A DNA stretch of 64,000 bases from Ochotona curzoniae (lineage: Eukaryota > Chordata > Mammalia > Lagomorpha > Ochotonidae), in contig NW_024466004.1 of the NCBI RefSeq assembly GCF_017591425.1, positions 35,156,501 through 35,220,500 on the forward strand, written 5' to 3'. This document shows positions 1 to 11,186 of this stretch, one piece after another. Numbering within the stretch: position 1 is the stretch's first letter; every line of letters starts with the position of its first letter. Below the pieces are notes generated by a model that saw nothing but the letters and a program-made list of their open reading frames with translations, had not been told where the DNA came from and did not search any database. Both the position numbers and the translations under genes were made by a program.

Positions 1-718
1 GTCACAGTTTGGGTGAGAAAACAGATTTATTTAAGTAATAAAATAAATTAACCAATGGTCAAGATAAAACAAGTAACACACAGGTGTAAAAACTAAGACT
101 TGAGAGACGAGCATGTGCTTGCTGCTAACTCAGGGTGGGAAGACACTCAGCACAGGAATATAAAAGCACTATAGCTATCACGATTCATTCAGAATATCCC
201 AAATAATTCAAAATACAGAAAGCAGTATATGCAATGATGGATGAAACTTTGAAAAGTCTTATGTGCCAAGGGATAAACAAAGGGAGCAACTCAAGGACAT
301 ATTCAGAATCCTAGATTGAGAAACTTCAGGTTTGTGAGTTAAACGAAAGGCTAAACAGAAAGGCAAATATACCTTGAAAGTAAGAAAAATAAAACAAACT
401 TAAAATAAGAAAACAGAAGTTATGCATGGAATTTTCAGTTTTATACATCACTAAATGAAGTACTGGAAGCTAACTGAACTGGTGAAGTGAAGCAGTTGTT
501 CGGCCCTGAAGACTGGTCCACCGTAAGTTTTATGCAGTCCAAGCTGGGCACTGAAAAACAGCTCACAATCCATCTACTTATCGTTGCTTAACAGTATAAT
601 CAACTTCCTACTTAAAAATCTGATCATGTTACCCCTACCCGAACCAATACCTATTCCTTGCACGTTTGTAACCTGTGATCTCAGAAAGCAGATTTCAGTT
701 AGACTGGAGAAGCACACA
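1..718. other. Left edge, no recognised feature
   Basis: AT-rich single-copy-looking DNA. I see no exon, RNA gene or young repeat here. If the leftward transcript proposed from the CpG island is real, this would be part of its first intron. Confidence 0.4.
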
Positions 719-721
719 TCA

Positions 722-905
722 AATAAAGTTGAAGACATCACATTCAGACACCTGAGCTGGTAACCCTAATACATCATTTACTAGATAACTATCCTTGGAG
801 ACATCACTTAATTTTATTCTAAGTTTCAATCTCTCATTTGTGAAAAGGGGAGAATGACCATCTCCTAACTTGTTTTCAAAATTAAAGGAAACAATGCAAT
901 GACAT
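722..905 (-). mobile_element. MIR SINE remnant
   Basis: Read on the minus strand the segment has the MIR order: a CATTGTTTCCTTTAATTTT-like part, then 'ccttttcacaaatgagaga', then an 'aagtgatgtctccaagg' block corresponding to the usual 'aagtgacttgcccaagg'. It is heavily diverged, as expected for an ancient mammal-wide SINE. The open frame that overlaps it is a by-product and not a gene. Confidence 0.65.
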
Positions 906-1329
906 GACAAGCACTTAACAAATGTGAAGGAGGTAAAGACAGACTGCTAAACAATTGAGAAAAGGCCTGGACTGTTTTACGGTCCTTTATCTTGGGAACA
1001 CTTTCCACCCAAACGTTTTTATGAGGTTACCACTTCATGCTTTACAAATATACCTACTATCTGTAAAACTTTCACATAGATGTGCCTGGAGCAAATTAAT
1101 TTACTTCTCATTTCAGCTTTATTATCTCTAAATATGTAAATATGATTACCTTCCTCAGAAATTCACGTGAAAGTTTAAAGTAACCTGAAAGTAAGTGATC
1201 CAAAACCATACCCACAGAAAACAATCCTCTAGTTTCTCATATATATTTTGCCCAAACTGCTCTCTCAAAGTGCAATTAAGAAATCCTCAATGAGAAGTAG
1301 CACAGCGTAAGTAGAAATATCCCCTTTAT

Positions 1330-1460
1330 GGGTAGTCATATGAATTGAGGTGCAACCTTGGGCAAGTAACTTAACCCGCCCAATTCTCAAGTTTTTGCGA
1401 AATGCCAACAGTAACAACCCGCCTCACCTACACATGAAGACTTAGAAGCTTTGTAGAGAG
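1330..1460 (+). mobile_element. MIR SINE remnant
   Basis: The core 'accttgggcaagtaactt' followed by 'aaccc...ctcaagttttt...cgaaatg' matches the central MIR segment in sense orientation. Ends are not definable by eye. Confidence 0.7.
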
Positions 1461-1464
1461 GGGA

Positions 1465-2740
1465 CACTGCTATGTTTATTTATATTTATCACCAAATAAT
1501 TCATCTCAAATAGGCAGATTTATTGTTTTTGAAATTTTCTTTAAAACCAAATCTGTTTACATTAAAGTCAGACATAAAAAATCAAGCATAAGCTACAAAT
1601 TATAATGACTAAAAAGCACAAAAAAAGTTAAAAATCTTTTTGTAACCCTTAACAATCGTTCACACAATTTTAAAAGTACTTGAAACTCCAGAAAATAATT
1701 TAGTTTAATCAATGTCATAATTTTAACTTTGTTCAAGTACTCACTGGGTGAAAAACACAGTTCAATACACTGGCAACGCATTCCTAGTTTCACAACCGAG
1801 AAAATACCTAAATATTAGAGGCAGAGGCCAGCACAACCTGGATGTGGCAAAGAATTACTACACTATTTACACTGGTAAAATTAATCTAGTACCATTTATA
1901 ACAAATAACCAAATAATATGGAGCTCCTTTCATTGGTAGTGCATTCTCTTATGATCTATTGAGTTTTATAGGCCAAAAGTTTCAAAGGTTAAAAATGTGT
2001 TCTTTACACAAAATGTAGCATACTGAAAGCCCCTAATACAAGTTAATTGTAAAACAACTAAACATACCTCTTTTTTAAACTTCTAGCAGCAAATTAGAAA
2101 TGTACCAAAGTCTATGAACATGTCTGTCATACTTCTTAGAAAACAGTTATTTCTGTCCTCAGCTACCCTGTTTCAGTTTCCACAACAACAACAAAAAGGA
2201 AATTCAAGAGAAAAAGGGACAGCAAGGATCAAGAAAGGGCTGTTCAAGTCTGTAAACTTGCACCACATTATGGGTACAGAAAACAGCATCACTCGGCAGT
2301 CACACTTTTTCAGTATTTCTGATACACTTCGAATTTCAAACACTCAGCTTGGAGGAGTAAAGAAACATGTTACACCAACCTCTGCTCCCTAAAAACATCC
2401 CCTCTGGCTAACATTCCTTAAGTTTCAAGGAACTACACGGGAAAACAGGATTTACTCAGGGACCTATTCAACTGTGCCAAAACTCCTTTTTGAACCTGAC
2501 GGCTCTAAATTAGACACAAGCACAATCTTTTCTCCAGCTTCTGATCCGCCCCCTCCCTCCTTCATCCCCCACCTCTTAAAAAAAAGAGCCCGTCCCTTTT
2601 TTGGGAGTCTGTTTCCACTCGGCTGAAGCACACTGAGTGTCCCCAGCGCGGATTCAAACTTCGGCTCCACCAAGGGGTTAAGAATCACGCTCGAACCCCA
2701 GACACTTCAAAGTCTAGGTTCGGAGGGACCCGAAGCCACC
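1465..2740. other. Unassigned DNA left of the CpG island
   Basis: Moderately AT-rich sequence that becomes GC-richer towards 2.6 kb. A 92-codon plus-strand frame (2114-2392) has no recognisable domain, no splice context and composition like its surroundings, so I do not call it a gene. Confidence 0.4.
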
Positions 2741-2998
2741 ACAAGGCAGGAGGGTGTGTCCCGCAGGACGAGCCATTCATCAGCCGAGAAGGGCGGTGGA
2801 GAGGCGGCCGCACACACCCGGGCCACTCGGCCGGGCCCGCGGCGCCTCGCTGGACGCCCCGCATCGTCGGCGCCGGGCAGTGTCCTCCCTGCGTCCGCGG
2901 CCACCCGCACCCTCCGGAAGGCGAACATTCTCCCGCGGTCCCCGGGGGTGCCCGGACGCGGTCGCCTCAGCACCCCTGGGCGCCGATCCCTCCCTCAC

Positions 2999-3160
2999 CA
3001 GTCGCTAGATGAAACTGCGCCGGTGGTCTCCGCGGGGTCGACACACAGCAGCGCAGCGACTCATTCTCAGTGAAGGAAACAGAAGACACCCAAGGGCGCC
3101 AGAGTGGGGCGGTCCCCAGACGCACGAGAGCTCTGAAGACAGCTGGAGCTCCAGCCGCGA
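2999..3160 (-). other. Candidate first exon of a leftward gene
   Basis: On the minus strand the CCAAT pair is followed by about 150 nt of GC-rich sequence and then a consensus donor CTG|GTGAGG, with the last exon base at 2999 and the intron GT at 2998-2997. A short frame of 19 codons runs from 3064 to a stop at 3005, so the exon would be 5' untranslated with a small upstream frame, or the true start lies in a later exon outside the window. The left limit is set by the donor. The right limit (transcription start) is an estimate from CCAAT spacing. No downstream exon was recognised between 1 and 2700. Confidence 0.4.
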
Positions 3161-3230
3161 CTACCGGAGCCGGCTAAGGGGTGGGGAGAAAAGGCCGGCC
3201 CGGGAGGCACCCAGGAATAAGACAGGTGCT

Positions 3231-3268
3231 GATTGGCTGGAGTTGGTGTATGGCTGGTGCTGATTGGT
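3231..3268 (-). promoter_or_regulatory. Paired inverted CCAAT boxes
   Basis: ATTGG occurs at 3232-3236 (within TGATTGGCTGG) and again at 3263-3267 (within TGATTGGTTG), 31 bp apart. On the minus strand both read CCAAT in the CAGCCAATCA / AACCAATCAG context preferred by the trimeric factor NF-Y. Pairs of NF-Y sites about three helical turns apart are common in TATA-less, cell-cycle or two-way promoters. Their position predicts a leftward start near 3130-3170. Confidence 0.6.
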
Positions 3269-3385
3269 TGCTGTCTGTCCAGAAGTCCTCGCGTGTCAGC
3301 ACGTCTGCTGGGGCCTGGCTTTGGCGCCGCAAAGGAACTTGACCCTACCCGGCCTTGGGACCGAATGCGCTGACCTGGGGCGGTG

Positions 3386-3408
3386 ATGAAAGTGTCCCTT
3401 TTGCCCAG
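3386..3408 (+). CDS. Candidate first coding exon, rightward gene (partial)
   Basis: An ATG at 3386 opens a frame of seven full codons (MKVSLLP plus two bases) that runs straight into a good donor, CCCAG|GTAAAA, at 3408/3409. It lies on the right flank of the CpG island, downstream of the CCAAT pair in the rightward direction. This is the expected place for the start of a gene that would contain the exon at 56203-56288. The evidence is only positional plus one donor site; the frame is too short to recognise. It could equally be a non-coding exon or chance. Confidence 0.25.
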
Positions 3409-3420
3409 GTAAAAAACGTC

Positions 3421-4046
3421 TGTCTCACTGCAGCTGGAACAGGGAAGAGATGATTAAACCCGGGTTGGAGCTACCCTACTGAGACCCGGCAGGGTGTTTG
3501 AGCCTTCCAGTCACACCGAGCGCAAGCCAAGTGCGTAGACGCCACGCATCAAAAAGAGCTTCCTCCCGTGGCTTTACTTGTGGAGTCACTGGAAAGTCAG
3601 TCTTTCAGAAACACAGCCTCACCCCCTTCTGGCTCGCCCCACATGCCCTGCTTATGCGGGAGTGACTCCTCTAGTCCATGGCGTCACTGCCATCTCAGAT
3701 CACCAGGCCACCAGCTGCTGACCGGGGTCACGCCACTTCGGTGCTTGACACCAGGCTTGTACTGGACTTAGGATCTAAGGTCCCTTTTAAAAATGAGTCA
3801 GTGAAAAATATTAGGGAAGAGAAAAAGCCAAAATCAATGCTGAATAGGAAACAAACTCAATGTTGCTGAATGCCTGATACAGTAGACGCTGGAGTAAATA
3901 TTTGCTCAAGGAGGGGTAGCATGACTCAGAGTTGGCTGTACAGCTGTGCCACGTTGTGGATTACACAAGCTATTTAGACTCTGAGCTATAAAACAAGGAA
4001 ATTGGACTAGATTGTCTCAGGCCCTATTCAGCTTTGCTTCCCTCCC

Positions 4047-4090
<44 letters not shown>

Positions 4091-4235
4091 TTGCTGACTT
4101 TTGTGGGTTTGCCTTTCCCAATATTATCCAGTTTCTTAGCCTCTTTCGCCAAGTGCCTTTCTTTGACATATAACAAGAACCAATTTTTAATGTATAAATG
4201 CAGTGATTTTTGCAAATAAGCTGCACCTAATGGTT
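3421..4235. other. Unassigned intron-like DNA with a TTA repeat
   Basis: Transition from the CpG island into AT-rich DNA. It contains the simple repeat (TTA)n at about 4050-4091 and nothing else I can name. Confidence 0.5.
4050..4091. repeat. (TTA)n microsatellite
   Basis: About 14 uninterrupted TTA/TAT units. The poly-isoleucine open frames across it on both strands are by-products. Confidence 0.95.
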
Positions 4236-4405
4236 TTCATGATTAAATAGCCAGTAGTGGCAGATAAAGCTAATAATGTAAATTAATGCGTTGACCTAAG
4301 TTCAAACCTTATTTCTGGGCAAATCTATTACTTCTCTGAAACTTCAGTTTCCTTTTTTGTGAAATGGAAGCAAATGCATCCCGGGCTGGTGGAAATGTAG
4401 TGATA
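4236..4405 (+). mobile_element. MIR SINE remnant
   Basis: Sense MIR signature: 'gttgacctaagttcaaacc', then 'gggcaaatctattacttc', then 'tgaaacttcagtttcc', then 'tgtgaaatgg', in the correct order and spacing. Confidence 0.8.
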
Positions 4406-4893
4406 CAGACATACGTAGGATTTAGCAGTGCCAGCACGCCATCGCACTGGATAAATAGGGCTGTGTTTTACAAATAAAGCGTTTTCTTGCAGGTGAACTA
4501 TTCTTCACAGTCATTCTTTAATGTAAAACTTGTGAAGGCTCAGGCACTTGTGTTAAGCATTGAAGATACAATAGTGAGCAAGAAGTCCTATAGATATGGG
4601 TAATGTCAAACATTAAGAATAAACTGCAAATTTTACAAGTATAACAAAAAATACTTTAGATTGGATCCAACATCCCAGAGATTTTCTATGTGAAACAAGC
4701 TAGAAAGAGCATTCTAGATATTGTGAAATTGCTTCCCTTTTCCTTGAAAACTTAGGTACTGTCAAAGGTACTGATTTTTTTCAGTACAGAACATTGAAAT
4801 CATTGGAAAATAATGCAAAGGAAATACAATTCAATTTTAAAATTAATTGTAAATGTGAATAAAAGATGAAAAATACATGATTAGTCATTTTTT

Positions 4894-5229
4894 GGGCCCA
4901 GCGCGATAGCACAGTGGTTAAAGTCCTCACCTTGCATGAGCCAGGATCCCATATGGGTGCTGGTTTGTATCCCGGCAGCCCCATTTCTCATTCTGCTCCC
5001 TTCCTGTGGCCTGGGAAAGCAGTCGAGGATGGCCCAAAGCCTTGGAACCCTGTACCCACGTGGGATACCTGGAAGAGCTCCTGGCTCCTGGCTTCAAGTA
5101 GGTGCAGCACCAGCTGTTGCAGCCACTTGGGGAGTGAACCATTGGATAGAAGATCTTCCTCTCTGTCTCTCCTCCTCTCTGTATATCTGCCTTTCCAATA
5201 AAAATAAATAAAATCGTTTAAAAAAACAA
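4894..5229 (+). mobile_element. CSINE, near full length
   Basis: Starts GGGCCCAGCGCGATAGCACAG (A-box-like), has the GATCCCATATGGGTGC block and B-box-like region, the body 'ctggcttcaag...acttggggagtgaacc', a pyrimidine block, and ends in AATAAAAATAAATAAAAT. A possible imperfect target duplication ends just before 4894 (attagtcatttttt) and follows the tail (attaataatttttt). Confidence 0.93.
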
Positions 5230-6187
5230 AATTAATAATTTTTTAAAGTTTACAAAGAAATAAAACAAAATATTAAACAGGTACATTAGAATATATCAAT
5301 AACATTTTTGAATGGTAAAATTAAGGTGGCTCTAATTTTTCATTTGTAATTTTTAATGCTAAATACCATTTTTATGTTAAAAAAATGAACATTTGGTGTA
5401 GAATTTCCAGATTGACTTAAGAACTAAAGCTGGAGAAGATTTAGAAAGGTTTCAGTGATATGGGAAGTGAGGGAGTAAAATAGTTGACATGAGGAGGGTA
5501 GCACTACAGAAACACTTTAAGCCACACAATGTCTGTACGATGGATGTCCTAAATGCTGTTTTTCCAAAGTAGAGTGAATCAAAAAGGTTATTTCATAATT
5601 ATGTGTCTTATGCTATCATTCAAGTTGTAGAGGAGTAGGGAATGGCAGTGCTGTTCCTAGTCCAGCTGGTAGCAGGAGAGAGATGATCAGAATTTGAATA
5701 GATGACCAAACCTAATTAGGTTTTGCAAAACTAGTGATTACAGGAGAATCAGCAGTGCGACTAGCCTGGAGACTACAATCCTTTGTTTGGCCGTCTTTTC
5801 CTCTGTAACATATGATTTCCCAAAGAAAAGCACTCGACTGGCCAAAGCCATGTGTTACTTGATTTTGTCCTTAGGACAGAAAGCACTGAATCCTCTACCC
5901 CAAGCTCAAAAATTCCTAACTCCTAATGACTTGGACTGTCTGGACAGTCGAGGATATCATGATTGACAGCCCCTACTAGAGAAATCCTACTGTAGTTCAA
6001 TAGAGTAAGAAGTAGCTCCCCAGAAGAAGGTACAATAGGCTGTTTCTGTACGCCTAGATCCAGGAGCTATGGTCCCTGCTGCATTCTTCCTCCATGATGG
6101 CTACCCTTCTAATGCTCACTAAGTGGAGCTACACCCATCTGTGAAGGCTTCCCTACTGGTTTTTCCTAACAGTGTTCCTGCTATAAC
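5230..6187. other. Unassigned intron-like DNA
   Basis: About 950 bp without recognisable repeats or exons. An older interspersed remnant cannot be excluded by eye. Confidence 0.4.
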
Positions 6188-6516
6188 TTTTTTTTAAAAA
6201 GGATTTATTTATTTTTATTGGAAAGGCAGATTTACACAGAGGAAGGGAGACAGAAAGATCTTCCATCTGCTAGTTCATTTCCCAAGTGGCCACAATGGCC
6301 ATAACTGAGCTAATCCAAACTCAGGAGCCAGGAGCTCCCCCTAAGCTCTCACATGGGTAGAGTCCAAAATCTTTGGGCCATCCTCTGCTGTTTTCCCAGG
6401 CCACAAGCAGGGAGCAGAATGGAAAGTGGAGCAGCCAGGCATGAACCAGTGCCTATATAGGATCCTGGTCTTTGCAAGGCAAGGATTTAGCCACTGAGCC
6501 ATCATGTCACCTTCCC
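6188..6516 (-). mobile_element. CSINE, near full length
   Basis: Begins on the plus strand with the T-rich complement of the tail (GGATTTATTTATTTTTATTGG) and ends with the complement of the SINE head. The body contains the complements of 'acttggggagtgaac' and 'tgtggcctggg'. It is moderately diverged and lacks most CpGs of the younger copies. Confidence 0.9.
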
Positions 6517-6639
6517 CAGCCCCAGTTGTTACTTACACAATTTACTACGTGTTGTACTGTTTTGTTTTCAAATTTATTAGCGTTACATGTGGGTTCAGTG
6601 AAAACAAGCTCTAGAGACAAGCAGCTTACTTCTCTTATT

Positions 6640-7215
6640 TTTTAAATAATTATTTTTAGTGTTTGATTTTCTTAACATAGTTGATTAGGGTGAAAGGGTC
6701 AGGAACTACAGGAAGGTAGGTGAGAACATTGTTTTCCATTCTCGTTTTTTCCTTCCTGTATCTGGGGAAAGGGAGGAGATAAGAAGAGAAGCCACACCCA
6801 GCCTCCCAAACACCTCAGCACCCTGGGATAGAGGACAGCCACCCAACACCACCCCAGAGTCCCTGAAGTGGGATGTGCTCTGGGGGTCCTGATCAAGAGA
6901 TTTTGATAGTTCAACAGTTCTAAATTACTGCTGATCTCACCACTCCAAGCACAATGCCATAAGCAGTAATTCCACCCCGTCAAGACCCCAGAGCTCGCCA
7001 CAGGGCAGCCAGCATGCAAAGCCCAGAGCCGATAGCACTCTAACTCAGGCAAGCCACAGAATTGCCCACTGCTTGGCAGCAGTGGCTGGAGCTAGGGCAC
7101 CAAGCATTGAGTCTGACCTGGCTCAGATTCCCCCAGCAGCCAGCATGCTGCCAGGAGGTCCATCCATGCAAGCCCCAAGGTCAAACTCACTTGCCTCCCA
7201 CCCAAGCTTATTACT
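6640..7215 (-). mobile_element. 3' piece of the tandem-array retroposon
   Basis: Read on the minus strand, 6960-6660 matches the 3' region of the long copies: 'ttggagtggtgagatcagca', 'gaactgttgaactatca', 'gatacaggaagga', and the terminal block 'cctgaccctttcaccctaa' followed by an A-rich tail near 6650. Upstream of about 6960 it does not follow the other copies, so it is either a separate subfamily or a mosaic. Confidence 0.7.
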
Positions 7216-7319
7216 CTTATTACTAGTTGTGAAATCTCAGACATTTCATAATCCGTATAGATCTAGCATCATGTCTCAAATGACATTAATTGTACCTCTT
7301 TCAGAAAACTCTTTTGCAG

Positions 7320-8148
7320 TTTATTTTGTTTATTTTTATTATTTTATTTTTATTTACGAAAAGAACAAATGTCATGTATTTCACATATACAGCTTTAAGA
7401 GCATAACACTACACCCATACCCTCCCTTCCTTACTCGCATATTCCCTCCTTCTTTTTTTTTAAGATTTATTTTTATTATTTTTATTGGAAAGGCAGATAT
7501 ACAGAGAGGAGAGACAGAGAGGAAGATCTTCCATCCAATGATTCACTCCCCAAGTGAGCACAACAGCCGATGCTATGCTGATCCGAAGCCAGGAGCCTCT
7601 TCCGGGTCTCCCACGCGGGTGCAAGGTCCCAAAGTCTTGGGCCATCCTCAACTGCTTTCCCGGGCCACAGGCAGAGAGCTGGATGGGAAGCGGGGCTGCA
7701 GGGATTAGAACCAGTGCCCATATGGGATCCCGGGCATGCAAGGCGAGGACCTTAACCACTGTGCCATCACACCGGGTCCATATTCCCTCCTTCTTACTTT
7801 TCTTTTAATGTTTACAGTAACATACTTTGAATTTTCTTTATCATCACAAGCTTCACCCTCCACTAAATAAAAAGTTTGGCAAATAGTAAATTGAAGAATC
7901 ACTATTCCCCATGAGTATAGATGAGGGATATAAACAGTCAAATTTCAAAATGTCAGTATCACTCATATATATTACATTTTTTATTAATACAAATCAGAGG
8001 AAACATTTGTTTTTTTGGAGACTGACTTATTTCACTAAGCATAATGGTCTCCAGTTGTATCTATTTTGTTCAGTAGACAAATTTTCACTTTTTATGGCTG
8101 GGTAATATTCCATCTCATGATGACATCTGGGTTGATTCCATATCTTAG
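7320..8148 (-). mobile_element. Older L1, 3' end of ORF2 and 3' UTR
   Basis: The complement of the L1 signature 'gaatattaccagccataaaaa' lies near 8085-8115, followed on the minus strand by 'ggagaccattatgcttagtgaaataag'-like sequence and a 3' UTR ending in an A-rich tail near 7320-7365. It is truncated at its 5' side at about 8148, where a younger L1 has inserted. A CSINE sits inside it at 7455-7778. Confidence 0.85.
7455..7778 (-). mobile_element. Young CSINE with 17-bp target duplication
   Basis: Complete minus-strand CSINE that retains CpGs. It is flanked by the exact 17-bp direct repeat CATATTCCCTCCTTCTT at 7438-7454 and 7779-7795. The tail is adjacent to the left repeat. The insertion is in the 3' UTR of the older L1, giving a clear relative age. 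Confidence 0.97.
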
Positions 8149-8164
8149 CAATTATTTTATTTTT

Positions 8165-11054
8165 CTTTTTTAATTTTACCTCTTTTTATTATTATCATTT
8201 TGTGATACAGTTCCATAGGCTCTGGGATTTCCCTTTCCTCCTCCCACTGAGTTCCCCCGTATTATTACTATAGAATATTTTCTTAAACACAGTCATATGT
8301 CCAGCACTGCACCATGGACAATGGCAGGGAGTCCAGCATCCCATTGTCAAGATATAGTTAACAGTTTCACTGGGAGTCCATCTTTGATCTGAAGTAGAGA
8401 TGCATATTGCATTGTATCCTCACATCTGGATATGATAGGATCCATTATGCAGTTACTGTACATCCCAATAAATGAAAAGCCACAACACAAAATCAACAAC
8501 AGTGAGAGAAAAAGAAATTAAAATTACCATGAAGTTAAGTAACATGTTACTGAATGACTACAGTGTCGCTGAAGAAATGAAAAAAAAATCAAGATCCTTC
8601 TTGAAGAAAATACTACTACTGAGTCAGTGAAGAATTTAATAAGTTTTGAAGAGATGAAACAAAAAAAAAAATCGAAATCCATTAATATAGTTTCTGCTGA
8701 TCTTTGTTGGTGAGATATGTTTCCTTAGGCAACAAATAGATGGGTTTAGTTTTTTTTAATTTGGCCTACTTGTCTATGATGTTTGATTGAAGAGTTTAAG
8801 CCATTTGCATTTAGGATTGATATGGAGGGTTGGTAATTTGGTCCTGTTGTTTTAGCAATGGGTTGCTGATTTATTTAGTCTTCTGTTATTATTTTACTGG
8901 GATGTTCTTCACATTGCCTTTGGTTTTGGTGAGAACTATTCCTATTCTCTGTCAGGAGAACATCTTTAAGTATCATTTGTAGAGCAGGTTTGGAAGAGGC
9001 ATATTCAGCTTTTGTTTCTTTTATTTGAGGCATAAGGTTTTAACTTTTCTTTGCTATAGAAAAATTTTATTTCATTTTCAAAGATAAAAGGAAGGCTTTG
9101 CTGGGTATGTTATTCTGGGCTAACAATATTTGCTTTTAGAATCTGGAATATGTTACTCCATTCTCTTCTGGCCTATAGTTTCCTGTGAGAAGTCTCCTGT
9201 GAATTTAATTGGCATTCCTTTATATAGCAATAGGTTTTTTTCACATGCACATTTAAGAATCTTTTCCTTATGTTCGATTGAAGAGAGCTTGATGATCACG
9301 TTTTGTGATGAAGATCACTTTTGGCCAGCCCTATTGGGAGTCCTGAATGTTGTTTCTAAATTCTTTCTGTAGGTTAGGGAAATTTTCCATTATTATTTCA
9401 TTAAACATATTTGTAAACCCAGCTTCTCTTTCCGCACCTTCTGGAACTCCTTAACTTTTATATTTGGTCTTTTAATGGTGTCTTTCAATTCATGAATACT
9501 TTTTTTTGGCCTGATCCGGTTCTGTTTCCAACTTTTTGTTTGTTTCCCTGTGGTGACAGGAGATATCTTCCAATTCTATTTCTTCATTCTGTTCTATTCT
9601 ATTCTATTCTATTCTATTCTATTCTATTCTATTCTATTCTATTCTATTCTATTCCTTCATTCTATTTTGGTGACTCTCCGCTGTACTTTTTAAGTTTGTT
9701 CTACTGTATTCTTCATTTCTGATATATCAGCTTTCATTTGATTCATTTCCTGTGTGACATATTCCTTAAATTCCTTGGACTCCTTATTACATTCTTCTCT
9801 TTGTTGATCAGAAACTTTATAGGAAGTGTTTTGAATTCTGTATTCCCCACTTTCTTGATGTCTTCCTCAGTTAACTCTGAAATTGGCAAAGCATTTTGCA
9901 CCTTTACAGGAGAGTCTTCAGTAATACTCATTGTGCCTCTGTCTCTTCTTTTGCTCTTGGTCATTGTACTTCTGGTTATCAGATTCTTCTCCTTGGGGCA
10001 GGTTTCTAAAATCTGTCACACACAGGTCTACAGTTTGATTTTACTTATTGCAGCTGGCACATGACTCTTTGTTTGCAGTCAGTTGTACCATTCCCTCCAG
10101 TGAGTTCCAGTTCTGGGTTCTTTTGTCAGATTTCCATTATGGTCTCCATGCTGAAGCTGCACGGAACCTTTCTCCCACTTCTGGTTTGAGCAGTTTCCAG
10201 GATTAGGTAGATGCCAGGTGTCCTATACAGCTAGGTTAACGATGGTGCTGATTTTGCCAGAACTTGCTGGCCATTAGATCTGAGAGTCACATGGACCTAT
10301 TTTGACCTGTAAGATGTCAAAATTGACATTGTTTTTCCTGTAGGATCAGTGCAATGCACTGAGTTCAATCAGTTCACTCGCAGCTCAGCACATGTGCTGC
10401 TCACTGTAGTCCCTGCAGTCTTAAAGCCTTTGCCACACTGTACAGAGTGGTGCCTGATGTTCTATAGTTCTTTATGTGCTAGCTATCAGGTCTGAGGGAT
10501 CCCTGGGCCTATCTTTGGAGGAATTTGAAAGATGCCATATTATTGCAATTCACTGAGCCAGAAATGAGTTTACTCCAAGCGCAATCCATGCACAGTCCTG
10601 TCCCATAGCCTTTGCCTCTGTATACAAAATGGCATCTGGTTCAGCTCTAAGGGGAGAACTGGGCTGTGAAATCCACCCTGTCCCCATACTATCTATCTGG
10701 GACCTGCTTCTCTGTCTTTGCTCCTGGTCAAATCAAACAGATCAGTACGATGGACAGTTCTTTGTCTGGGTTCACCTCCTGAGCTCCTAGTGAACATCAC
10801 CTTGTTGCTGGTGGAGTTCCAGCTGCTGATGCAGTTCATAGCTCTGCTAGTTGAATGCCGCTGGGATATCAGTCACTGCAGGACCACATTGTTGTGTCTG
10901 CTGCTTTCCTGTGTCTGTCAGTCTCCAGGAACCCCTCTGCTGTTGTTCTGTCCTCTCCTATTTCCTGGAATGTGCCCTCTTTGCTTCACGCTGGCTAATG
11001 TTTCTCCATCTGTTTAAATGTGTACTTACCCTATTCCACCATCTTGATTCTCCT
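8165..11054 (-). mobile_element. Internally deleted L1 with intact 5' end
   Basis: Minus-strand order: 5' UTR (11054 to about 9960, starting with GAGAATCAAGATGG just inside the end), the ORF1 region (about 9960-8900, including the complement of the stretch for the C-terminal domain), the beginning of ORF2 (8900-8690), then directly the 3' UTR (8690-8180) and a T-rich (poly-A) end. Most of ORF2 is missing, so the element cannot encode reverse transcriptase. A 16-bp direct repeat with one mismatch flanks it: CAATTATTTTATTTTT at 8149-8164 and CAATTATTTTGTTTTT at 11055-11070. A pentanucleotide repeat lies inside. Frames are broken by many stops. Confidence 0.85.
9592..9654. repeat. (ATTCT)n pentanucleotide repeat
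   Basis: Eleven perfect ATTCT units at 9596-9650 with partial units at both sides, inside the ORF1 region of the antisense L1. Confidence 0.97.
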
Positions 11055-11186
11055 CAATTATTTTGTTTTTTCCAATGAGATAACATATTTAAAATTTCCA
11101 TTGTGGCTCTTAGAATTTATTAGCATAGCCTGAACTTTATAAATTGCTTTATTTCTGTTTGAATGGTATGTTAGCATTCAGGGTGG

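Larger units (their letters stand above)
2740..3420. promoter_or_regulatory. CpG island, likely promoter
   Basis: This is the only segment of the window with dense CG dinucleotides and high G+C (for example 2805-2960 and 3005-3060); the rest is strongly CpG-depleted. GC boxes of the GGGCGG/CCGCCC kind occur near 3104-3110 and 3378-3384. CpG islands of this size in mammals normally mark the start of one gene or of two divergent genes. Long open frames in all directions here are caused by the lack of AT-rich stop codons and should not be read as proteins. Confidence 0.85.

Noticed and set aside
2707..3073. Several overlapping open frames of 70-105 codons in the CpG island
   Set aside because: High G+C removes stop codons in all frames. 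The frames overlap on both strands, with Arg/Pro/Gly/Ala-rich low-complexity translations and no domain.
7073..7708. 211-codon plus-strand frame
   Set aside because: It runs across the end of a retroposon piece, an L1 3' UTR and an antisense CSINE; no family, no conserved motif, and composition changes at each repeat border.
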